Assembly: GCA_000433515.1 (NCBI GenBank) | Contig: FR891129.1 | Location: 5,784 to 27,880 of the forward strand | Length of the DNA: 22,097 nt | Source: Candidatus Colimorpha enterica | GTDB taxonomy: Bacteria; Bacillota; Clostridia; Oscillospirales; CAG-272 | Reading direction: 5' to 3' | Part shown: piece after piece, positions 15,675 to 22,097 of the stretch | Numbering within the stretch: the stretch's first letter is position 1 | Layout of the letters: the number at the start of each line of letters is the position of its first letter | The notes under the pieces: generated by a model | The model's database searches: none | The model's input: only the letters and a program-made list of their open reading frames with translations | Told to the model about the DNA's origin: nothing | Position numbers and translations under genes: made by a program

Positions 15675-16643
15675 TCACTGTCCCACCTTTGAGAGGAATT
15701 TCTGGACGAGCAGGTTGGATACCATCATTATAAAGAACAGCATGACCGCGATTGCCGAGGCGTAACCGTACTCGAAACGGACGTTCATGTATTCTGTCAG
15801 ATGGTGCTGCAATGTCCATGCAACATAGTCTGTCGAGGGATTTCCGCAGAGAGCATTAACAATACCGCCGAATCCGAAGGACTGGGTGATAGCCATGACC
15901 GCACCGAAGAGAAGTATCGAACGCATCTGGGGAAGGGTGATATACCACGCCTCCTGCCAGCGGTTCTTGACACCGTCGATAGCACCCGCCTCGTAAAGCG
16001 AGTGATCGACTCCCTGAAGACCTGCGATGTTGGAAAGGAACGTTGTACCGAGAGAGGTCCAGAGGGCAACGACGATACAGAGCGGAACAATATACCTCGT
16101 GTCCTTGAAGAAGACTATCGGCTGGGTTATAAGACCCATTCTGAGCAGCCAACCGTTTACATAGCCATAGATATCGCCCTGGAAGAAGATACCGAAAACC
16201 AGATACGCGGTTCCTGCGATGGAAGGCGCATAGAATATGATGGTTACAAGCGCTCTCATTTTCGGCGAAAGCTCGTTTATGAACCATGCGACGATGAATG
16301 AAAGGATGAAGGACGCGGGGCCCGTCGTGATTGCAAACATCAGGGTATTCGAAAACGCCGTGATGAAGAGGTCATCCGCGAGGAAGAGCTGAACATAGTT
16401 CTGAAGTCCCTTCCACTCGGGGAACTCAAGCATATTGAAAGATGTGAAGCTGAGAAGGATCGAAAGCACGACCGGGACGACCGTGAACGCGGTGAACATT
16501 ATAAGGAAGGGAGCGACCATGACATATCCCTGCCAGTTGCGTTTCATCTGAACGCGGATATATTTTCCCTTGGATATCGGCTTGTTGACATAAGGCTGTT
16601 CGTTCTGCGGCAGTACATCTTTTTGAGCTGTGTTGCTTGTCAT
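15675..16643 (-). CDS. Carbohydrate ABC transporter permease, MalF/LacF type (first pair)
   Basis: This is a 322-residue permease with a polar N-terminal tail of about 38 residues, then helices at about 39-68, 95-122, 130-153, 185-208, 241-262 and 294-315. The EAA loop is at 217-241 (YEAGAIDGVKNRWQEAWYITL), fitting the sugar-permease consensus. The ATG has AAGGAGA 8 bases upstream, and the gene follows the solute-binding protein by 37 bases with no terminator between. It would form a heterodimer with the MalG-type protein encoded next. Family is clear; the transported sugar is not. Confidence 0.94.
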   Translation of the reverse strand: MTSNTAQKDVLPQNEQPYVNKPISKGKYIRVQMKRNWQGYVMVAPFLIMFTAFTVVPVVLSILLSFTSFNMLEFPEWKGLQNYVQLFLADDLFITAFSNTLMFAITTGPASFILSFIVAWFINELSPKMRALVTIIFYAPSIAGTAYLVFGIFFQGDIYGYVNGWLLRMGLITQPIVFFKDTRYIVPLCIVVALWTSLGTTFLSNIAGLQGVDHSLYEAGAIDGVKNRWQEAWYITLPQMRSILLFGAVMAITQSFGFGGIVNALCGNPSTDYVAWTLQHHLTEYMNVRFEYGYASAIAVMLFFIMMVSNLLVQKFLSKVGQ

Positions 16644-16680
16644 ATTGATTTGTCTCCTTTTGATGTAATGTGCAAAACGG

Positions 16681-19600
16681 TCACTTGCCGAGGATCGGCT
16701 CGTTTATGTACCTTCCGGGCACATATTCGCCGGTCGCAACGTCGTAGTAATCCATCTTGAAGTCTTCGCGCTTACGGGATATTTCCTTATTTATATACAG
16801 AATTCTGTCAAGAAGCTCGTCTGAAGCATTTGAGGAATTATTGTATGCCTGAAGGAATGCGCTGTTGACATAGGTCTTGATGATGTAGTTACCGGGATAC
16901 TCGCGGATACCGACAAGACTGTCTGTCTGAGCCTTCATCGCGGCGTATTCCTCGTCCGTCCATGCCTGACCGAGGAGAGCATCCTTTGTCGGAGAATTGT
17001 ACTTTGTGGTCGGGTTTGCATTGACCGCAAGTCTTTCTCTTGCAATGCGTCTCTGAGTCTCGGGGGAGACAGTCCACTTCATGTATTCCCATGTTGCGCT
17101 CGGGTTGGTTGCTCCTCTCGGGATAACGAGAGCGGTAACGGTAACGGGAGCGGTGCAGTTTATCTCGCCGTCCTCGCCTTCAACGCCGAGGAGGGGGGCC
17201 ATCTTCCACAGTCCGCGGATATCATAGTAGGACATCAGCGTGTTGTAGGTTCCGACTGCCGTGCCGAAGTAGATCGGAATTTCACCGGTTCTGAAACGGG
17301 TGAGGTCGTACTGGATGGAGCACTTGTACTGCGAGAACATATTGGTATAGTCCTCGAAAGCATCAAGAGCAACATTTTCGTCAAGTGCGATGGAATATCC
17401 TCCGTCGTTGTAGAGCTGACCGCCCATCTGATAGAGGAACATCTTAAGTCCTTCAAGAGCCTGAACCTCGTATGTTGTCGCGGTTCCTGCCATGAGGGTA
17501 CCCGGCATACCGACCTCAAGGTCGGAGGTCTGAAGCGCGGGAAGAATGTCCTTGAGATCCTGCCATGTCTTGGGAACCTCAACTCCCGCCGCCTTAAGAA
17601 CGTCGGCGCGGTAGAACATCATATAGAAGTCAAGCGTCTGGGGCAGACCGTAGGTATGGAACTCGCCCTTTGCGTTTGTCATCTGAAGCGGAGTTACCGC
17701 CGCCTCATCGACCCACGTCATGACCTCATCGAAGCCGTCCATCTCGTCAAGTGCCTCAACTGCGTTACGAAGACCCCATGTGATGGTATCGACAGAGGAC
17801 ATCGTTGCAATATCAGGACCGATTCCCGCAAGGATCGCCTCGGTAAGACCGGTGGTGATGACCTTCATCTTGACTGTGATTCCCGACTCCGGAGTGAAGT
17901 AGGTATCGACAAGGTTTCGTGTGATAAGCGCGTCGTCACGTCCGAGAGCGGAGGTGATCCATGCCTCGACCGTATTTTCCTTGCTGAATTCGACATCGCT
18001 CTTGAAGTCCACCGTCGTGTAGTCCATGTAGAAGCTGCCGATGAAAGCCTTGATCTCAAAGCCGATGGATTCAAAGAAGTTCGATTTTGCCTTGGGAAGC
18101 GGATCCTTTTCGCCCTGGACCGTGAAGTAGTCGATCTTGAGGGGCTGATTGAGTGCCGCATACAGCCAGTTACTGAGCGCTATGATATAGTTTTTGAAGG
18201 TAACGAAGTTCGGCGCGATCTCGTACTCGTCGTCGCCCATCGTTTCGAAGAGGATCGCAATGGTATTGAGCGTTGCGACCTGGTCTCCGAGTTCGCCGGT
18301 AATGTTCTTAAGCTCATCGGCGATGGTGTAAAGCTCAACGGCAGAATTTCTGATCGTCTGAACAGCATCCGGAACAAGGCGGTTGAAGCCGTAGTCACGG
18401 TAGGCGTCAGGCGTAGGTCCGGTGAGCTGAAGCATTTCCTTATAGGCTGCGTTGAGGCTGTCTATAAGCTGCTCGACACGGTAAACGTAGTCGGTCATGT
18501 CTCCGAGGACGGTTTCAAAGGTAACGGTGTTCTCGCCCTTTCTGAAATAGAAGGTGAAATTCTCGGTACCATTTGATGCCGCGGTAGACTGCCAGCCGGA
18601 ATTGTACTTGAAGCGGATCGAGCTTGCTTCCCTGAACTGAATCTCGTTGTTGATGAGGATCCTTCTCGAGGTGAACATACCGATAAGGTCGTTCTGACGG
18701 AAACGGATCGCGATGGTATAAAGACCTTCCTCCGGCACCGTGACCTTATACTGCATCCACTGGTTGACGGTGGTGCTGTTCACGATGTTGAAGCGGATCT
18801 TCTGCGGGTCCTGCGGCTCGGTAAGAGAAGAGGTTCTGTCGTTGACCGGGTACAGGCAGGCATTGGAAACAAGAGTCGGACATTCAGCCTGGATCTTGAT
18901 TATACCGCTGCCGAGCTTGTCGATCTTCTTCACTCCCTCTTTTTCCTTCTGCGCAAGGAAATCCTTGTATGAGGGTTCTTCGTCATAGCGGTAAAGCTCT
19001 ATCTTCGATATAACGATCGGCTCGCGCGCCGCTTCAAAGGAAACGGTGTGTGAACCTGCGCTGAGGTAGAACTGGAATGGATCCATCGTATAGCCGAGCC
19101 AGTCGCGGAGATAATAGGTCTGCCACTCGGGCTTCTCGTATCTTATCGGACGGACATCGTTGCCGCTCTTGTCGGTCGGGAATATGTAGTTCCCGTTCTC
19201 GTCAAGCTTGCAGTCCTCGTACACCCAGTTCCTCGGGAAATAGAGGTAGCTCGCCTCCGAAAAGGGTATTCTTCCGTCGATGAAGAGCGTTCTCTCGATG
19301 GTGGTATAGGTCGTGACTTCCTTGCCGTTGTGCTCGGTTACCGGGAAATATGTGATCCTTATCGCATAGTATGCGTCGGAGGGAACGTCGATCTTCCACG
19401 ACGTTATCCCGGATGCCGGCATATACAGCGCATCGGACACACCCTCGTAATCCTTAAGCACCTCGACATCGGCGGTGGTATTTGCGGCATCGTAATCCTT
19501 TGCGCTGATCACGATGTCCTTTTCCGCCTTGTCTGCCTTGTGCCGCTCGAAATATTCCTTGTACGGGTTGCCCGCGTCGCCGCCGGCAAGGTCGTCATGG

Positions 19601-19755
19601 AACTTTATCTCGGTCGTGCCGGTGCTTCCGTTTCCGGAACCGGAAGAGTCTTTGCCGTCTTCAGCCGCAAAAGCGGGGAGCGCAGCCAAGGTTCCGGCAA
19701 GCATCAGCGAAGCAAGGAGACCAGCCAAAAGTTTTCTGAAAGGTGACTTCTGCAT
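16681..19755 (-). CDS. Multi-domain extracellular solute-binding protein with two jelly-roll-like modules
   Basis: The 1024-residue protein begins with a signal peptide cleaved after about A30 (LPAFAAED). There is no cysteine at the cleavage site, so it is not an obvious lipoprotein. A Ser/Gly linker (37-47) leads to two related beta modules at about 80-257 and 285-425. Both contain a VP..(A/G).Y.I.I pattern, then FIDG or INNE, then (F/R)EAS, then a G.(H/N)TV(S/T)FE strand. This suggests an internal duplication of a carbohydrate-binding-like fold. A mostly helical segment (426-545) precedes a type 1 solute-binding domain at about 590-1000. That domain has YGLPQTLDFYMMFYRADVL (702-720) and PKTWQDLKDILPAL (728-741), both typical of sugar-binding proteins. 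AGGAGG sits 8 bases from the start. It is first in the operon. Confidence 0.93.
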   Translation of the reverse strand: MQKSPFRKLLAGLLASLMLAGTLAALPAFAAEDGKDSSGSGNGSTGTTEIKFHDDLAGGDAGNPYKEYFERHKADKAEKDIVISAKDYDAANTTADVEVLKDYEGVSDALYMPASGITSWKIDVPSDAYYAIRITYFPVTEHNGKEVTTYTTIERTLFIDGRIPFSEASYLYFPRNWVYEDCKLDENGNYIFPTDKSGNDVRPIRYEKPEWQTYYLRDWLGYTMDPFQFYLSAGSHTVSFEAAREPIVISKIELYRYDEEPSYKDFLAQKEKEGVKKIDKLGSGIIKIQAECPTLVSNACLYPVNDRTSSLTEPQDPQKIRFNIVNSTTVNQWMQYKVTVPEEGLYTIAIRFRQNDLIGMFTSRRILINNEIQFREASSIRFKYNSGWQSTAASNGTENFTFYFRKGENTVTFETVLGDMTDYVYRVEQLIDSLNAAYKEMLQLTGPTPDAYRDYGFNRLVPDAVQTIRNSAVELYTIADELKNITGELGDQVATLNTIAILFETMGDDEYEIAPNFVTFKNYIIALSNWLYAALNQPLKIDYFTVQGEKDPLPKAKSNFFESIGFEIKAFIGSFYMDYTTVDFKSDVEFSKENTVEAWITSALGRDDALITRNLVDTYFTPESGITVKMKVITTGLTEAILAGIGPDIATMSSVDTITWGLRNAVEALDEMDGFDEVMTWVDEAAVTPLQMTNAKGEFHTYGLPQTLDFYMMFYRADVLKAAGVEVPKTWQDLKDILPALQTSDLEVGMPGTLMAGTATTYEVQALEGLKMFLYQMGGQLYNDGGYSIALDENVALDAFEDYTNMFSQYKCSIQYDLTRFRTGEIPIYFGTAVGTYNTLMSYYDIRGLWKMAPLLGVEGEDGEINCTAPVTVTALVIPRGATNPSATWEYMKWTVSPETQRRIARERLAVNANPTTKYNSPTKDALLGQAWTDEEYAAMKAQTDSLVGIREYPGNYIIKTYVNSAFLQAYNNSSNASDELLDRILYINKEISRKREDFKMDYYDVATGEYVPGRYINEPILGK

Positions 19756-19780
19756 TAATCTTTTCCTCCTGCAAGATTAA
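19755..19780 (-). promoter_or_regulatory. Inverted repeat presenting the binding-protein Shine-Dalgarno in a loop
   Basis: On the minus strand TTAATCTT (19780-19773) and AAGATTAA (19762-19755) are perfect 8-base complements. The 10-base loop between them, GCAGGAGGAA, holds the ribosome site. The last base of the stem is the A of the start codon. The stem is AU-rich, so it would be weak by itself. Confidence 0.6.
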
Positions 19781-19782
19781 AT

Positions 19783-19832
19783 GGGGACGCCCCGGTGACC
19801 TCCGGAGATCGCAGTTCTCCGTAAGAGCGGGG
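19783..19832 (-). promoter_or_regulatory. Leader RNA segment with mutually exclusive hairpins
   Basis: In the transcript CCCCG (19832-19828) can pair with CGGGG (19794-19790), enclosing a hairpin CGGAGA/TCTCCG (19821-19816 with 19808-19803). The same GGGG (19793-19790) can instead pair with CCCC (19786-19783) across a 3-base loop. The two states cannot coexist. I could not match this to a known riboswitch class. No U run follows, so any control would be at translation or RNA stability. Confidence 0.4.
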
Positions 19833-20052
19833 TTTTCACAGCCGTTTGTTCCTCTGAACCGACCGACCGCAAGCCGTTCCTATAGCAATCCTCGATTTTC
19901 CGGAGGCAAGAAAGCACCAGAGAGGAGCGCGCGTTTCTTCCGCCTGAGAAGACTGGATAAGAAATATCTTTTTATTGTAGAGAATCCCCGGGGACGATTC
20001 TGCATTCCGTCAAAAAGGCATAACATCCCCATATAAATTTTTATACCCAATA

Positions 20053-20081
20053 ATCATATCACATTCTTTTCGAATTGTCAA
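20053..20081 (-). promoter_or_regulatory. Promoter of the seven-gene sugar-transport operon
   Basis: On the minus strand: TTGACA (20081-20076), 17-base spacer, TATGAT (20058-20053), with a TGA extended -10. Transcription would start near 20046, giving an untranslated leader of about 290 nt before the binding-protein ATG. I found no convincing CcpA-type cre box at the promoter. Confidence 0.85.
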
Positions 20082-20471
20082 GAAAGTAAATTGAATCTTT
20101 CGCATTTCTTCTGATTTTGTATGGCTTTACAATGTGCGTTCACCTGTTCTTCACATTTCCATCCGAAACCGCCCGGAAAAGGCTCCCCGGAAACGCTTTT
20201 TGCATCATAGTAATTTTGATTTACGCGGTTTGAAATCATTCAAGAGTAATTCAGCAAGTGATAACGATATATTCACATACTATACAATGCGGAGTAATTT
20301 GTTTTTACCTTGGAATTTCCTGCCCTTTTACTGTTTTCTGTCGCATAAGCTGTGAATTTGCCGTCGTTCTGAACAAAATCCGAAACAGAAATTTTACACA
20401 TATACACATTGCACAAATATTTGCCTGCCGGGGAGTAAATCTCCCGCACATCCGCCCGAAGATAATTGCGG
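20082..20471. other. Non-coding spacer between divergent promoters
   Basis: About 390 bases between the leftward operon promoter and the yfbR promoter are more AT-rich than the surrounding genes and hold no credible coding frame. A 14-base interrupted palindrome (TTGAA, 4 bases, TTCAA) lies at 20230-20243 and could be a regulator site, but it is some 150 bases from the nearest promoter. Nothing else recognisable is present. Confidence 0.5.
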
Positions 20472-20500
20472 TTGACATACGGTCAATACGGTGGTATAAT
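20472..20500 (+). promoter_or_regulatory. Perfect consensus promoter of yfbR-murI
   Basis: TTGACA (20472-20477), 17-base spacer, TATAAT (20495-20500), with TGG as extended -10. The spacer region contains a direct repeat TACGGT at 20479-20484 and 20488-20493, which could be a regulator half-site pair or chance. Confidence 0.9.
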
Positions 20501-20533
20501 TGTGTAACACCATACCGACACGGGGAATAAGAT

Positions 20534-21103
20534 ATGAACAGCTTCTTTTCACTGCTTTTCAGGCAGAAATATATAACAAGATGGGGTCTTATGCGCAACA
20601 CAACGCCGGAGAGCCTTGCGGAACACTCGGCTCAGGTCGCGGCAATTGCCCACGTGCTTGCGGTCATCGGAAACAGACTGTACGGAAAGCACTACGACAT
20701 CGGAAAAATCGTCTGCATCGCGCTCTATCACGATGCGGCGGAGGTCTTTACCGGAGATATGCCGACGCCGGTAAAGTACTTCAGCCCGGAAATGCGCAGC
20801 GGCTACGGACTTATCGAGAAGCAGGCAGCCGAAAAACTGATATCAAAGCTCCCGGAGGAGCTGCGCGATGAATACACCTCCCTTCTCTCCCCTGATGACG
20901 CTGAGTGCGAAAGGATAGTAAAAATCGCCGACAAGCTCTGCGCCTACATAAAATGCCTGACGGAAGAGGCAAGCGGCAACCGCGAATTTCTCTCGGCAAA
21001 GCGGGCGACGGAGGAGGCTCTCGACAAATTCGACAGCCCGGAGCTTGATTATTTCAGGGAGAAATTTCTCTGCTCCTTCCTTCTCACGCTTGACGAAATG
21101 TGA
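20534..21103 (+). CDS. yfbR: HD-domain 5'-deoxynucleotidase (YfbR family)
   Basis: This cytosolic metal-dependent phosphohydrolase removes phosphate from deoxyribonucleoside 5'-monophosphates in nucleotide turnover. The 189-residue sequence aligns readily by memory with E. coli YfbR. The R16-W17 pair of the substrate pocket is present, as are metal ligands H31, H66-D67 and D133, and the acidic residues E70 and D75 in YHDAAEVFTGD. The block MPTPVKYF (76-83) and DKLCAYIKCLTEE (133-145) are family hallmarks. Length is normal. The ribosome site is modest (GGGGA, about 9 bases upstream), behind a perfect promoter. murI follows 38 bases later in the same direction, without a terminator between. Confidence 0.95.
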   Translation: MNSFFSLLFRQKYITRWGLMRNTTPESLAEHSAQVAAIAHVLAVIGNRLYGKHYDIGKIVCIALYHDAAEVFTGDMPTPVKYFSPEMRSGYGLIEKQAAEKLISKLPEELRDEYTSLLSPDDAECERIVKIADKLCAYIKCLTEEASGNREFLSAKRATEEALDKFDSPELDYFREKFLCSFLLTLDEM

Positions 21104-21141
21104 CTTCGGCGAAAATACGCAAAGAACGGATTTTATAAATT

Positions 21142-21924
21142 ATGATAGGAATTTTCGACAGCGGTCTCGGCGGGCTGACGGCGCTTAAAGAGGCTCACCG
21201 GCTTCTCCCGGACGAGGATATCATATATTTCGGCGACACCGGACGGGTTCCCTATGGGACGAAATCAGCCGGGATAATCACAAAATATGCCATGCAGGAC
21301 GCCTCTTTCCTTATGTCAAAGGGGGTAAAAGCGATACTTGTCGCCTGCGGAACCGTCAGCACGACGGCGCTTGACAGGCTGAAAGAGTCCTTCCCCATCC
21401 CGATAACCGGAGTTGTCGAGCCTGCGGCGGAGGCGGCGGCAAAAGCCACGAAAAACGGCAGGGTCGGCATAATCGGCACGTCGGCAACCGTCAGAACCGG
21501 AGCCTTCGACCGCGCGGTAAAGCGTTATGACCCGGAAATCGTCACGTTTTCGCAGGACTGCCCGCTTTTCGTTCCTCTTGTCGAGAGCGGATTTGTCGGC
21601 CGCGTCTGTGAGATCACCCGGCTGACCTGCGAGCATTACCTTCATGCCTTCCGTGACAGAAAGATCGACACCCTGATCCTCGGATGCACGCATTATCCGA
21701 TAATCGCCGATGTGATTTCCGACGTTCTTCCCGGCGTCACCCTCATCAGCTCCGGAGCGGCGGCGGCGGAAAAGCTGGCGCGGGACATCGGAGACTCCGG
21801 AGAGAGCGGAAACGTCAGCTATTACGTCAGCGACGATCCGGGATTGTTCTGCTCCTCGGCTTCGATATTCCTCGGCACCGACATAACCGGACGCGTCACG
21901 CGGATTGATATTGAAAAAGTATAA
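21142..21924 (+). CDS. murI: Glutamate racemase
   Basis: This cofactor-independent enzyme makes D-glutamate for peptidoglycan. The 260-residue length is normal. The N-terminal FDSGLGGLT (5-13) supplies D6 and S7. The first catalytic cysteine is C69 in VACGTVST and the second is C182 in GCTHYP. DTGRVPYGTKS (32-42) and VGIIGTSATV (108-117) are also typical. The residue after C69 is Gly where many racemases have Asn (ACNT), a variation I believe occurs in some clostridial enzymes. The ribosome site is poor, so translation may depend partly on coupling to yfbR. A terminator follows. The alternative, another Asp/Glu racemase family member, is less likely. Confidence 0.93.
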   Translation: MIGIFDSGLGGLTALKEAHRLLPDEDIIYFGDTGRVPYGTKSAGIITKYAMQDASFLMSKGVKAILVACGTVSTTALDRLKESFPIPITGVVEPAAEAAAKATKNGRVGIIGTSATVRTGAFDRAVKRYDPEIVTFSQDCPLFVPLVESGFVGRVCEITRLTCEHYLHAFRDRKIDTLILGCTHYPIIADVISDVLPGVTLISSGAAAAEKLARDIGDSGESGNVSYYVSDDPGLFCSSASIFLGTDITGRVTRIDIEKV

Positions 21925-21927
21925 TTC

Positions 21928-21957
21928 AGGGCGGCTGCATTGCGGCTGCTCTTTTTT
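21928..21957 (+). terminator. Intrinsic terminator of yfbR-murI
   Basis: AGGGCGGC (from 21928) pairs with GCTGCTCT (ending 21952), including G-U pairs and extendable by two pairs into the loop, then a T run to 21957. It starts three bases past the murI stop. Confidence 0.75.
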
Positions 21958-21994
21958 GTATCGGAAACGCAATGTAAGAAAACGGATTTTACAA

Positions 21995-22023
21995 TTGAAT
22001 TGCAAAAAGAAAAAACTTATAAT
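21995..22023 (+). promoter_or_regulatory. Promoter reading out of the right edge
   Basis: TTGAAT (21995-22000), 17-base spacer, TATAAT (22018-22023); no extended -10. Transcription would begin near 22030. The remaining 67 bases contain a small hairpin (CGCGG/CCGCG near 22064-22080) and end in ATG, which may or may not be a start codon. The product cannot be seen. Confidence 0.7.
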
Positions 22024-22097
22024 AGTATCGGCGATCAGCCGCAGAGGGAACGTTTCTGTTCTTCGCGGACATTGACCGCGGAAAACTATTCGATATG

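Noticed and set aside
17656..18576. 306-codon open frame on the plus strand
   Set aside because: Antisense to the solute-binding protein gene; no family resemblance.
16681..19755. Sortase-anchored wall protein as substrate of the nearby class B sortase
   Set aside because: The C-terminus lacks a sorting motif, hydrophobic segment and basic tail; the same holds for the DUF5696-like protein.
19783..20046. Known riboswitch class (for example THF, glmS or c-di-GMP) in the operon leader
   Set aside because: I could not find the conserved core of any class I know; only generic competing hairpins are supported.
20134..20601. Short frames of 73-98 codons in the spacer before yfbR
   Set aside because: No ribosome sites or hydrophobic or domain pattern, and they overlap the yfbR promoter and 5' end.

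Overview
This looks like a chromosomal segment of a Gram-positive bacterium of the class Clostridia (Bacillota). The evidence is a class B sortase, an intact set of Gram-positive-style sugar ABC transporter genes, CCA-encoding tRNA genes, strong AGGAGG ribosome sites, and promoters close to TTGACA-17-TATAAT. Base composition is moderate to GC-rich and even throughout. I see no insertion sequence, phage gene, CRISPR array or other sign of recent transfer. The genus cannot be fixed from the sequence alone.

Layout. Positions 1-2300: a leftward trkA-trkH potassium uptake operon, with trkH cut by the window edge. Positions 2496-3076: a leftward orphan membrane protein with its own consensus promoter. 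Positions 3209-3616: two rightward single-tRNA units, Val(GAC) and Gly(TCC), each with promoter and terminator. Positions 3810-7252: a rightward operon of phosphoglycerate mutase (gpmI), class B sortase and a family 2 glycosyltransferase. Positions 7279-20081: a leftward seven-gene operon of about 12.4 kb, expressed from one strong promoter through a leader of about 290 nt. Positions 20472-21957: rightward yfbR (5'-deoxynucleotidase) and murI (glutamate racemase). A further promoter at 21995-22023 drives something beyond the right edge.

The seven-gene operon is the most interesting part. In transcription order it encodes: a very large secreted solute-binding protein with two N-terminal jelly-roll-like modules; a MalF-type and a MalG-type permease; a secreted/membrane protein combining an NHL-like beta-propeller, TPR-like helices and a YIP1-like membrane domain; a 1081-residue exported protein resembling the DUF5696 family; and a second, diverged MalF/MalG permease pair. 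No ABC ATPase is present. The parts point to capture and import of a carbohydrate, probably an oligo- or polysaccharide fragment. The roles of the propeller-YIP1 and DUF5696-like proteins, and the reason for two permease pairs with one binding protein, are unexplained. I consider this the best candidate for an undescribed system here.

Regulation. Six promoters in the window combine a TTGACA-like -35, an exact 17-bp spacer and an extended TGn -10. The operon leader contains mutually exclusive hairpins and an 8-bp inverted repeat that places the Shine-Dalgarno sequence in a loop.
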